A stretch of DNA of 64,000 bases from Allosphingosinicella indica. Lineage in GTDB: Bacteria > Pseudomonadota > Alphaproteobacteria > Sphingomonadales > Sphingomonadaceae. Shown here one piece after another: positions 1-7,898 of this stretch. The number at the start of each line of letters is the position of its first letter. Positions within the stretch are counted from its first letter, which is position 1. The position numbers and the translations under genes were made by a program. The notes under the pieces were generated by a model, which ran no database searches, had not been told where the DNA came from, and was given only the letters and a program-made list of their open reading frames with translations. The DNA is taken from positions 1,913,501 to 1,977,500 of the forward strand of contig NZ_LT840185.1 in the NCBI RefSeq assembly GCF_900177405.1. Direction: 5' to 3'.

Positions 1-1
1 G

Positions 2-634
2 TGCCACAGCCTAGCCTTCGATCGGCAGGGCAGCACGCTGCGGACGCTGCGTCATGGCGATCCGGCGCAGGTGGTTGCGGACATGCGCGACTTCTACCGC
101 GCCCGCGTCCCCAATCCGCCGGCGACGCTGGGCGGCATGTCGCGCCGCCTGCCGGGCGAGAATATCGATGTCCGCAACCAGCGGCAGTTCCAGATCGCCA
201 ATGCGGCGCCGGGCCGGGCCGAGCGCGCCATCCGCGCGGTCTTCTCGCCGGGCGGGGCCTGCTACGATTGCCACGTCGTCCAGCCGCCGCCGCCGGGCTC
301 CCTCAATTACGAAATCCGTCCGGTCGCCTTCCCGATCCGCTTCATGAACCATGGCTGGTTCGACCATAAGGCGCATGCCAACGAAACCTGCACGAGCTGC
401 CACAAGGCGGAAAGCTCGGCGAGCGCGACCGATCTGATGCTGCCCGATCTGGCGAGCTGCCGGACGTGCCACGGCGGCGAAAACTCGAAGGCGGACGTGC
501 CGTCCTCCTGCGCGATGTGTCACGATTATCATATGGACACCGGCGTGCCCTCGATGCTGATCCGCCAGCAGGTGCGCGGCAAGCGCCAGGACACGACGGC
601 TAAGGTGGAGCCGGCCAAGGCGGCATCGCGATAG
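2..634 (+). CDS. Multihaem c-type cytochrome, C-terminal part (5' end outside the window)
   Basis: The reading frame is open from the first bases and begins with Cys-His, which would be the last two residues of a CxxCH haem site cut by the window edge. Four further CxxCH sites follow: CYDCH, CTSCH, CRTCH and CAMCH. At least five haems are therefore expected in the full protein. Haem attachment of this kind happens in the periplasm, so the missing N-terminus should carry an export signal. An ATG at 71 lies in frame but would discard the first site, so it is not a likely start. The stop is 15 bases before the phosphoesterase gene, so the two are probably co-transcribed. The role is probably electron transfer; donor and acceptor cannot be read from this fragment. 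Confidence 0.9.
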   Translation, partial: CHSLAFDRQGSTLRTLRHGDPAQVVADMRDFYRARVPNPPATLGGMSRRLPGENIDVRNQRQFQIANAAPGRAERAIRAVFSPGGACYDCHVVQPPPPGSLNYEIRPVAFPIRFMNHGWFDHKAHANETCTSCHKAESSASATDLMLPDLASCRTCHGGENSKADVPSSCAMCHDYHMDTGVPSMLIRQQVRGKRQDTTAKVEPAKAASR

Positions 635-649
635 GATCATGAAAACGCG

Positions 650-1504
650 ATGCTGATCGCGCAGATTACCGACATCCACCTGGGCTTCGAGCCCAACAAT
701 CCTGCCGAGTTCAATCGCAAGCGGCTGGACAAGGTGCTCGCGCGCCTGGTCGCGACCAACCCGCGACCCGACATGCTGATCGTCAGCGGCGACATGGCCG
801 ACACCGGCGACGACAGCGCGTCCTACAAAAGGCTGCGCTCGGCGCTGTCGCAATTCCCGGTGCCGACCTATTTCTGCATGGGCAATCACGACAGCCGCGG
901 CGCCTTCACCCGCTACTTCCCGCACATCCCGACCGCCGACGGCTTCGTCCAATATGCGGTCGATGATTGGCCGCTCCGCATCCTCGTCCTCGATACGCTG
1001 GAGGAGGGGCGGCACAGCGGCAATTTCTGCGAAACGCGCGCCGCCTGGCTGCGCGCGCGGCTGGCGGAGGCGCCGGACAAGCCGACGCTCATCGTCCTCC
1101 ACCACCCGCCGATCGACAGCGGGCTGAGCTGGATGACCGAGAATCCGGAAGCCGAGTGGGTGCTCCGGCTGCGCACGATCCTAGAGGCGCAGGACAATAT
1201 CGTCGCGATGGTCGCCGGCCATCTGCATCGGCCGGTGATGACGCAATGGGCGGGGACGCGGCTGATGGTCTGCCCGTCGACCGCGCCGCAGGTGGCGCTC
1301 GATCTCGCCGCGATCGATCCGGACAAGCCCGACGGTCGCGCCATGATCGTCGCCGATGCGCCGGGCTATGCGCTCCATCTCTGGAACGGTGCCTCGCTCG
1401 TCTCGCATTTCGACAGCGCGGAGGAACATACCGTGCTCGCGCGCTACGAGCCGGCGCTGCAGCCGCTCGTTCAGATGCTCGCCGCCGAACGCGCGATCGA
1501 CTGA
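650..1504 (+). CDS. Calcineurin-like metallophosphoesterase, CpdA-type (probable cyclic nucleotide phosphodiesterase)
   Basis: This 284-residue soluble protein has the full metallophosphoesterase signature in order: D8-x-H10, GD at 47-48, GNHD at 78-81, HH at 151-152 and GHLH at 190-193. These residues bind the two metals. Spacing and length fit class III phosphodiesterases of the CpdA/Rv0805 group, which hydrolyse cAMP and sometimes other phosphodiesters. No signal peptide is seen, so it should be cytoplasmic. It starts 15 bases after the cytochrome stop, an unusual partner for a cytochrome gene. It is also on the same window as a nucleotide cyclase and a cNMP-binding protein, though in a different operon. 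The substrate is inferred from family only. Confidence 0.85.
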   Translation: MLIAQITDIHLGFEPNNPAEFNRKRLDKVLARLVATNPRPDMLIVSGDMADTGDDSASYKRLRSALSQFPVPTYFCMGNHDSRGAFTRYFPHIPTADGFVQYAVDDWPLRILVLDTLEEGRHSGNFCETRAAWLRARLAEAPDKPTLIVLHHPPIDSGLSWMTENPEAEWVLRLRTILEAQDNIVAMVAGHLHRPVMTQWAGTRLMVCPSTAPQVALDLAAIDPDKPDGRAMIVADAPGYALHLWNGASLVSHFDSAEEHTVLARYEPALQPLVQMLAAERAID

Positions 1505-1524
1505 GCGCGCGTCGCTCCGGCTAC

Positions 1525-1613
1525 CGTCATCCCGGCAAAAGCCGGGATCTCACCTCTTCTTCACAAGCTGAACGTCGAGCAGGTTCAAGATTCCGGCGTT
1601 CGCCGGAATGACG
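1525..1613. repeat. Paired palindromic (REP/BIME-like) element
   Basis: Two hairpins, ATCCCGGC-aaaa-GCCGGGAT (1529-1548) and ATTCCGGCG-tt-CGCCGGAAT (1590-1609), sit between outer inverted ends CGTCAT and ATGACG. The element fills the gap between two convergent genes, where it could also help terminate both transcripts. A similarly built element with a different core lies at 15011-15096. Confidence 0.75.
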
Positions 1614-1629
1614 ACCTGTGATGTGGAGC

Positions 1630-4600
1630 TCAGTTGCCGCCGCGCGCCGTGTTGCCGCTCGGCCCGACCCAATCGGCGAAGGTGCCGATGTCGCGCACCT
1701 TGTAGGGGAAGCCCTTGCGGTTGAGGAACAGCCGCTCCTGCTCGGTGCGGGTGAACGGCCGCGACCCGAGGCGCCCGAAGATCGCGATCTGGCCGCCGGT
1801 CTCGTCGACGCCGCGATCGCGGTCGAGGCCCTTGGAGAGCGACAGCGCCGGGCGCGGCGTCTTCGCCCAGGCGATCAGCTCGGGCTTGGGCGCGGGCGAG
1901 AAGCCGTAGACGTTGGGGGTGCTGGCGAAGGAGGTGAGCTGCACCACCTTCATCCCGTTCCGCCCGTCGGCGACATAGGCGAAGAGCGAGGCGTTGGTGG
2001 AGCCGACGATCACGTCCTCGACATCGTTCATCCGCCCGTCGAACGTCACCTTCTCGTAAATCGCGGGGCGCTCCGGATTGGTGATGTTGACGATCACCAG
2101 CCCGTCCTGCTTGCCCGCGACATAGGCGTAGGTGCGGGCAAGGTAGATCTTGCGCGCATCGGCCAGCGGCACGGTGGCCTCGGGGATGGGGCGGGGGCTG
2201 TCCATCTTCGTCACGTCGAAGACCTTGAGGCCCTCGCCATCGGTGACCCAGAGGTAGCGGAACTGGATGGCCGAGGCGCGCGCATCGGTCAGCGGCAGGT
2301 TCGCCGTCAGCCGCGGCTGCAGCGGATCGTTGAGATCAACGACGGCAAGTCCGGTCGCGGTGGTGATATAGGCGTAATGGCCGGCGAGCGTGATGTGCCG
2401 TGCGCCGGTCAGCACGCCGCCCTCGTTCCAGGTCACCGCGCGCTTGACGAAATTGTTGCGCGGCTCGCCGTCGGCGAACGTGTCGACGTCGACCAGGATC
2501 AAGCCCTCCACGCTGTCGGTGACGACGGCGTAGCGATAGAGCGGGTGGAAGGCCTGTTCCTCATTCTCGGGGAAGTTCTTCCGGATATTGTCGTTGCGCG
2601 CGACGCTGATCGACTGGTTGGTCGGCAGCGCCATGCAGGTCGCGTTGGTCGTCTTCACCTGCGGGTTGTGGCCCAGCGGCGAGAAGGGCGCGGTGATCAT
2701 CCGCTCCGACGTGCCCTTGTTGCCCACGCTCGCGATGTCATAGACGCGGAAGCCGCCCTTGCCCTCGGCGACATACATATATTCGCCGCGCATCTGCAGG
2801 CAGCGGACCGCGCCCGCCGTGCCCTGGACGGTGTTGACGAACTGCTCCAGCGCCTTGGTCTCGCCGCTCAGTTTCTTGTCGAAGGTCTTGCCGCGGATCC
2901 AGTTCTTGAGCTCGCGCCCGTTGTCGCTGACGTGCATGCGCCAGTAATCGGGATAGGCGTAGCGGTGGAGGTTGGAACCGATCACCGACTGCGGCTCGTC
3001 CCATTCGGTCACGCGCGTCGCCTGGAAACCCTGCTCGAGCCCGGTGAAGGCGTGCATCCCGACGAAGTTCACGAAGTTCGTCCCGTGGAGCATGAGCTGT
3101 GCCATGATCGCATTGTTGTCGTTGGCTTCCGACAGGTGGCAATCGGTGCAGGTCTTGGTCTCGTTCTTGCGCACCGTGTGCGGGAAGTGCGGCGCGAACG
3201 CCTGGCTCGAGAAGCCCGCCGCGCTGATCGGCGGCTGCTGCACGTAGATGCGCTCGCGATTGACGTTGGTCGACGAAAGGATCAGCGCCGAGGTCGAGCG
3301 GATCGGGGCGATGATATTGCCCTTGGTCGTCTGGTGCCGGCCGAGCTGGAACATCTCGTCGCGCGCGACCTGCGGGTTGTAGGTCGCGAAGTTGCGCGTC
3401 TCCTGCTCGTCATATTTGTGCGTCTTGGTCTTCCAGTTCGCCTCGATCGGCAGGTGGCAGCCCGCGCATGAGGTCGTCCAGGAAAGGTGGCAGGTGAAGC
3501 AGGCCATCTCGTCCGGATCGTGCGCCAGATTCTCCTTGGCGACGCCGGTGCCGAATTCGAACTTGCCGGTATCCGCGCCGGTCTTGGACATGAGTTTGGC
3601 GCGCGCCGACTTCATATTGAAGTGCGGGCTGCCGCGATCGACGCTGTCCTTGACGAGGCTCACCTCCCATTCGAGATCGGGATCGACGATCGAGCGCTGG
3701 ATGAGCGCGCGGGTGCCGTCGTCCTTCTCCACCCATTCGAAGCGGCGGCGGCCGTCTTCGTTGCGCAGCAGTGCGAGGTTGTTGCCCTTGGGCGGCGCGG
3801 CCGGGCCGGAGGTCAGCAGGTTTGGATAGGCGGTCGCGGTGCCGTGACAGTCCTTGCAGCCGATCTCGATCGCATTGGCGACCTCACCGTAGATGAAGCC
3901 GTTGCCGTGGCTGTCCTGCGCGAAGTGGCAGTCGGCGCACTGCAGGCCCTTTTCGGCATGGATGTCCATCATGTGGACCGATTTGCCCGGGTTGACCCCA
4001 GCGGGGACGAACAGGCCTTCGCCTTCCTTGCGGAACTTGTCGGGATCGTTGGGGTCGACGATCCGCGCGCCCTCGGTGCCATAGGTCGCCATATTGCCGT
4101 CCGCGTCGAGCAGATTGCCCTCGCGGTCCCGCTTGAAGATGGCGCGGAAGTTCCAGCCGTGGCCGTGATAGTCGGCGAACTGCGTGTCCTTGGCGTTGGG
4201 GTTCACCCGGTCATAGACGTTGCGCAGGAAATCGACGTCGCCCCACAGCCCCCGCGGCGCGGCGGCCTCGGGGTTGCGGTCGAGCACCTTGTGGACCTCC
4301 GCCGCCGTCGGATATTTCTGGCTGCGGAATTTCTTCTCTTCCTCCGGCGTGTTCGCGGGCAGCCGGTTCTCCGGCCCCGGCCACATCAGATCCGCATCGG
4401 ATTCATAATCCCACATCGTGTAGCCGAGGTAGGAGTTCAGGAAGATGTTCGGCTGGTGCATGTGGCAGTTCATGCACTGCGCCGTCGTGATCGCGCGGGT
4501 GAAGACGTGGCGGATCGGGTGGCCCTTCTCCTTCACCATCTCGTGATTGGCATCCTTCGGCGCACCCGCGAGCGCGTCGCCGTCCTCGCCATGCGCACCG

Positions 4601-5799
4601 GGGGCCGGGGGATAGCCCTTGCCGCCCTTCAGCCCGCCGTGCGCGTCGCCCTTCGCCGGCTCCATCTTGTTGGCGATGGTGGGATCGACCGTCGCGGTCT
4701 GTCCGTCGCGGCCATATTTGGAATAGGTCAGGCTGTGTCGCGGCTCGCGGTCGTTGGCATAGACGACGTGACAGCCCGCGCAGCCCGAATGGCGATAGTC
4801 GCCCGGCTGGTCGTTTGTGCCCATCATCCACATGAACGGATCGTTGAGGCGCGTTTTGTGGACGTTGAGGATCGGGATCGCGACGCGCAGGCCGGTGCCG
4901 GGTCCGCGGTTGGACTGGCGGATGTCGGGCCGACCGGCCTCCTCCAGCCGCTGGATCGAGCCCGTGGGGTTGGGAAGGCCGACTTCGGCGAACTGGGTGT
5001 TGATGTTGCGTCCGCCGCGCTCGAATACGCGGAAGATGTCGCCCGGTGGCACGACGTGCCAGCTCGGCAACGGATAAAGCTCGGCGAGCACGCCGCGTGC
5101 CTTCTGCTCGGGCGTGATCTTGCCGGCCGGGCCGACGGGCGTCACGATCTTCGCGGCTTTGCCGTCGCGGGTATAGGCCTCGCCGAAGATGTAATTCTTG
5201 AACGGCGCGATGCCGTTGTTGTAGGCGGCGCCGCCCCACAGCATCGCGCCGGACGCCATCAGCGAACGCTCGGCCGCCTCGATCACCTCGATATGGCAGG
5301 CGCCGCAGGCATCGCGCGCGACGCGATAGTCGGACGGGTTGTTGAAGCGGATGAATTCGGCCGATTCCCGGTTGAGCAGCGTATAGCTGCGCTTCGGGTT
5401 GGCGCTGGACGGGAAGTGCCAGCTATCCGGATATTTGGGCAGCACGTGCGCCTGGTCGCGCGCCGCGACATAGGCCGGCGCGGCGTGATCGGACACATCC
5501 GCGGCCACGATCGACGGGTTGCCGCCGTGGCAGTCGACGCAGCCCAGCACCACCGCGGGCGATTTGTGCATCGTCGGCGCGTCGCTCGCGGTGTGGCACG
5601 AGACGCAGCCCTTGCTCTTGGCGTCCGCGTCGGCCCAATCCTGCGTGCGCGGCGCGGGCTCGGCGCGGACCAGGCTGTAGTCGCGCGAGACCGCGACTTC
5701 CTTCTCCGCGGCGCCCACCGGCGCGACGGCGAGCGTCATCAGCGCCGAAGCGGCGATCGCGATCCAGGACCGCGGGGGCATGGGATTGCGGAGGCGCAT
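1630..5799 (-). CDS. Decahaem c-type cytochrome with C-terminal LVIVD-type beta-propeller
   Basis: The 1389-residue product begins with a signal peptide ending near APVGAAEK, so it acts outside the cytoplasm. Ten CxxCH sites occur near residues 65, 86, 165, 340, 441, 620, 648, 767, 777 and 884. From about residue 990 to 1310 there are repeated short strands such as YAYITTATGLAVVDL and YAYVAGKQDGLVIVNI, typical of LVIVD repeats that build a propeller. A propeller fused to a ten-haem domain suggests a surface or docking role as well as electron transfer. The start at 5799 is chosen because TGATG couples it to the stop of the barrel gene; a second Met lies six codons in. The open frame runs further upstream, but that part only mirrors the barrel gene. 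Electron partners are unknown. Confidence 0.88.
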   Translation of the reverse strand: MRLRNPMPPRSWIAIAASALMTLAVAPVGAAEKEVAVSRDYSLVRAEPAPRTQDWADADAKSKGCVSCHTASDAPTMHKSPAVVLGCVDCHGGNPSIVAADVSDHAAPAYVAARDQAHVLPKYPDSWHFPSSANPKRSYTLLNRESAEFIRFNNPSDYRVARDACGACHIEVIEAAERSLMASGAMLWGGAAYNNGIAPFKNYIFGEAYTRDGKAAKIVTPVGPAGKITPEQKARGVLAELYPLPSWHVVPPGDIFRVFERGGRNINTQFAEVGLPNPTGSIQRLEEAGRPDIRQSNRGPGTGLRVAIPILNVHKTRLNDPFMWMMGTNDQPGDYRHSGCAGCHVVYANDREPRHSLTYSKYGRDGQTATVDPTIANKMEPAKGDAHGGLKGGKGYPPAPGAHGEDGDALAGAPKDANHEMVKEKGHPIRHVFTRAITTAQCMNCHMHQPNIFLNSYLGYTMWDYESDADLMWPGPENRLPANTPEEEKKFRSQKYPTAAEVHKVLDRNPEAAAPRGLWGDVDFLRNVYDRVNPNAKDTQFADYHGHGWNFRAIFKRDREGNLLDADGNMATYGTEGARIVDPNDPDKFRKEGEGLFVPAGVNPGKSVHMMDIHAEKGLQCADCHFAQDSHGNGFIYGEVANAIEIGCKDCHGTATAYPNLLTSGPAAPPKGNNLALLRNEDGRRRFEWVEKDDGTRALIQRSIVDPDLEWEVSLVKDSVDRGSPHFNMKSARAKLMSKTGADTGKFEFGTGVAKENLAHDPDEMACFTCHLSWTTSCAGCHLPIEANWKTKTHKYDEQETRNFATYNPQVARDEMFQLGRHQTTKGNIIAPIRSTSALILSSTNVNRERIYVQQPPISAAGFSSQAFAPHFPHTVRKNETKTCTDCHLSEANDNNAIMAQLMLHGTNFVNFVGMHAFTGLEQGFQATRVTEWDEPQSVIGSNLHRYAYPDYWRMHVSDNGRELKNWIRGKTFDKKLSGETKALEQFVNTVQGTAGAVRCLQMRGEYMYVAEGKGGFRVYDIASVGNKGTSERMITAPFSPLGHNPQVKTTNATCMALPTNQSISVARNDNIRKNFPENEEQAFHPLYRYAVVTDSVEGLILVDVDTFADGEPRNNFVKRAVTWNEGGVLTGARHITLAGHYAYITTATGLAVVDLNDPLQPRLTANLPLTDARASAIQFRYLWVTDGEGLKVFDVTKMDSPRPIPEATVPLADARKIYLARTYAYVAGKQDGLVIVNITNPERPAIYEKVTFDGRMNDVEDVIVGSTNASLFAYVADGRNGMKVVQLTSFASTPNVYGFSPAPKPELIAWAKTPRPALSLSKGLDRDRGVDETGGQIAIFGRLGSRPFTRTEQERLFLNRKGFPYKVRDIGTFADWVGPSGNTARGGN

Positions 5800-7892
5800 C
5801 AGTAGGTCAGGATCGCGTTGAAGAGGACGGAATAATAGCGCTTGTCGCGGTCGCGGTTCTCGAACAGGTCGCGGAAGCCGCTGCCCGGCTGGAGCACCGC
5901 CGCCGAGGCGCGGAAGACCACGTTCTGGATGAAGCTCGGCCGGTAGATGGTCGCCACCGACGCGTCCCAGCCGATGTCCTTGGGGATCGACCCTTCGGAG
6001 CGCAGCGTCTGCAGCACCTGCGTCTTGTGGAACCACAGATGGTTGAGGTTCGCGGAGACGCGGAACTCGGGCGTGATGTCGAAATCGGCGCCGACGCCGG
6101 CGAGGATAGTGCCGGGGTTGGCGAAGTTCGACTGGCCTTCCTCCTTGGAGGAGCGCAGCGTGTTGAGCACGCCGTTGCGCCCGTTGATCGAGATCGCGCG
6201 GCCGCCGCCGATGAACGGAATGGTCTGGCGGATCCAGTAGCTGGTGTCCGCGCCCGCGAAGATCGGATTCTCGAAGATCGCGTCGAAGCCGCGCTCGGTA
6301 TCGTCGAACGGATCGCCGTCGCCGCTCGCGAACAGGAACGATCCGCGGAAGCGCGCCCAGTTGACGTCGTAGGACGGCTCGGCGGCGAAGAAGAACGAGC
6401 GGACCTCCGCCTTGCGGCCGGTGAAGACGTTGTTCCGGTCCGATCCCAGCGCGGCATAGGCCTGCGCGGAAAGGTTGACCCGGCCGACGCGCCCGTCGAC
6501 GCCATAGCCGAGGTACACGATGTCGTAGTTGCGCGCCCTGAGGTTGCCGATCAGCGCCGGGCGGACCGGGAAGCCGTTGTCGTCGACCTGCACGTCGCCG
6601 CGCTCGCGGTTGATGTTCCAGGTGACGCTCGCCTCGCTGGTGAGGCCGACGATCGGGAAATCCTGGCGATAGACGTTGGCGTGCAGCACCCAATCCTGGC
6701 GCGGCGTCTGCGTAATGTCGTTGAGGCCGGAGTTGGTGTCCTTCTCCAGCCGCCAGATACCGATCAGATTATACTGGAAGCGGTTGTTGTCGCGGTTGCC
6801 GAACAGGCGCCACGCGAGCTGCTGATCGTTGAACAGGAAACCGCGGAAATCGAGCTGCAACGGCTGAATGCCGACGCGACCCGAATAGAAATCAAAGCGA
6901 TCCGACGTATTCTTGAAGTGATAGTCGAGAAATGCCTCCTGCACGCCCAGGAAGGAATCGAAGCGCGTCGTCCCCTTCGTCGGCTCGATGAAGAGCACGC
7001 GTTTCTCGGGCACGTCGACATAGTTCATGTTGTAGGCGAGCGTCAGGCGCCACTCGACGTCGGGCGGCTTGTAGGCGGTCGATCCCTTGATCAGCGCCGC
7101 GCTGGCGATGAAGGTCTGCGCCAGCACGATGCTGTCGTTGCGGCCGAACACGTCGTTGCTGCCCGGCCGGTTGGGGAATTGGATGCCGACGGGAATCGGG
7201 AAGCTGCGCGGCTCGAACACCGAGTCCGACACGGCGCTCGCCACAAAGAACCACTCGTCGGTCTTGAGGCCGAGGAATTTGGGCGTGGCGCAGGGCTTGA
7301 TGCCTTCGGCGCGGCGCTTGGCCTGCTCCTCGTCGGTCGGAAGGCAGAGCGGGCGGTCGCCCTTCAACGTGTTCTGGTTATACGGGTCCCACCACTTCTC
7401 CTTCACCACGCCCAGCGTCTGGATGAGCCGCCAGCGGTCGGGGATCGGGATATGGTCGGTCGGGAACGCCTCGGGCGGCGGCGCGCGCACCGCCCCGATA
7501 TTGTTCTGCGTCTGCGCGTCGGGCAGCACTTCCTGATAGCCCGGGACGCGGCGCCCTTCGAGCAGCGGATCGTCGGCATTCGGGCCGCCCGGCGTCGGAT
7601 TATATTCGGGCTGCTTGGTCCAATCGGGCGCGGGCGGTCCGGCCTCTACCGCCGTCGGCTCGGTAACTGGCGGCACTTCGGCCTGGGCAAGCTGCACCGG
7701 CGCGAACAGCTCGAGCTGCTCTGGCGCAACCGCTTCCGGCGCGGCGCTCCCCACGGGTGGCGGCGTCTCGGCAACCTGCGCGTCCGCCGGTGCCACCGGC
7801 GCCTCGGTGGTCACCAGCGTCGCCGTATCCATGTGCACGCCGCCAAGCGAGGCGGCGGCAAGCTGGAGGAGAGGCGCGGAGAGCTGCATCAT
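5799..7892 (-). CDS. Outer-membrane beta-barrel protein (porin-like, partner of the multihaem cytochromes)
   Basis: The protein has 697 residues. The first 120 or so are rich in Pro, Ala, Glu and Val. The rest shows alternating aromatic/hydrophobic strands and Asn/Asp/Gly turns, ending in ILTY, the terminal aromatic residue expected of an outer-membrane barrel. A hydrophobic stretch near the N-terminus could be an export signal, but the cleavage site is unclear. It lies 6 bases after the GlcG-like lipoprotein gene and overlaps the ten-haem cytochrome start. In porin-cytochrome conduits such as MtrCAB a barrel sheathes a haem wire. This protein may do the same, but I see no direct MtrB signature, so homology is not claimed. 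An alginate-export-like or general porin is the alternative. Confidence 0.78.
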   Translation of the reverse strand: MMQLSAPLLQLAAASLGGVHMDTATLVTTEAPVAPADAQVAETPPPVGSAAPEAVAPEQLELFAPVQLAQAEVPPVTEPTAVEAGPPAPDWTKQPEYNPTPGGPNADDPLLEGRRVPGYQEVLPDAQTQNNIGAVRAPPPEAFPTDHIPIPDRWRLIQTLGVVKEKWWDPYNQNTLKGDRPLCLPTDEEQAKRRAEGIKPCATPKFLGLKTDEWFFVASAVSDSVFEPRSFPIPVGIQFPNRPGSNDVFGRNDSIVLAQTFIASAALIKGSTAYKPPDVEWRLTLAYNMNYVDVPEKRVLFIEPTKGTTRFDSFLGVQEAFLDYHFKNTSDRFDFYSGRVGIQPLQLDFRGFLFNDQQLAWRLFGNRDNNRFQYNLIGIWRLEKDTNSGLNDITQTPRQDWVLHANVYRQDFPIVGLTSEASVTWNINRERGDVQVDDNGFPVRPALIGNLRARNYDIVYLGYGVDGRVGRVNLSAQAYAALGSDRNNVFTGRKAEVRSFFFAAEPSYDVNWARFRGSFLFASGDGDPFDDTERGFDAIFENPIFAGADTSYWIRQTIPFIGGGRAISINGRNGVLNTLRSSKEEGQSNFANPGTILAGVGADFDITPEFRVSANLNHLWFHKTQVLQTLRSEGSIPKDIGWDASVATIYRPSFIQNVVFRASAAVLQPGSGFRDLFENRDRDKRYYSVLFNAILTY

Positions 7893-7898
7893 CGCTGG

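Noticed and set aside
1830-1862. PALSLSKG peptide near the end of the decahaem cytochrome, as seen when certain REP sequences are translated
   Set aside because: The codons differ from the usual repeat (GCG CTG TCG CTC TCC AAG instead of GCC CTG AGC CTG TCG AAG), and the following sequence is ordinary coding DNA, so this is probably native protein.
1618-5805. Long + strand frames at 1618-3471 and 3487-5805
   Set aside because: Antisense to the decahaem cytochrome gene, whose ten CxxCH sites and coupled start are clear.
5800-6693. N-terminal extension of the decahaem cytochrome to 1687 residues
   Set aside because: The extra part overlaps the barrel gene in another frame and the signal peptide begins at 5799; TGATG coupling supports that start.
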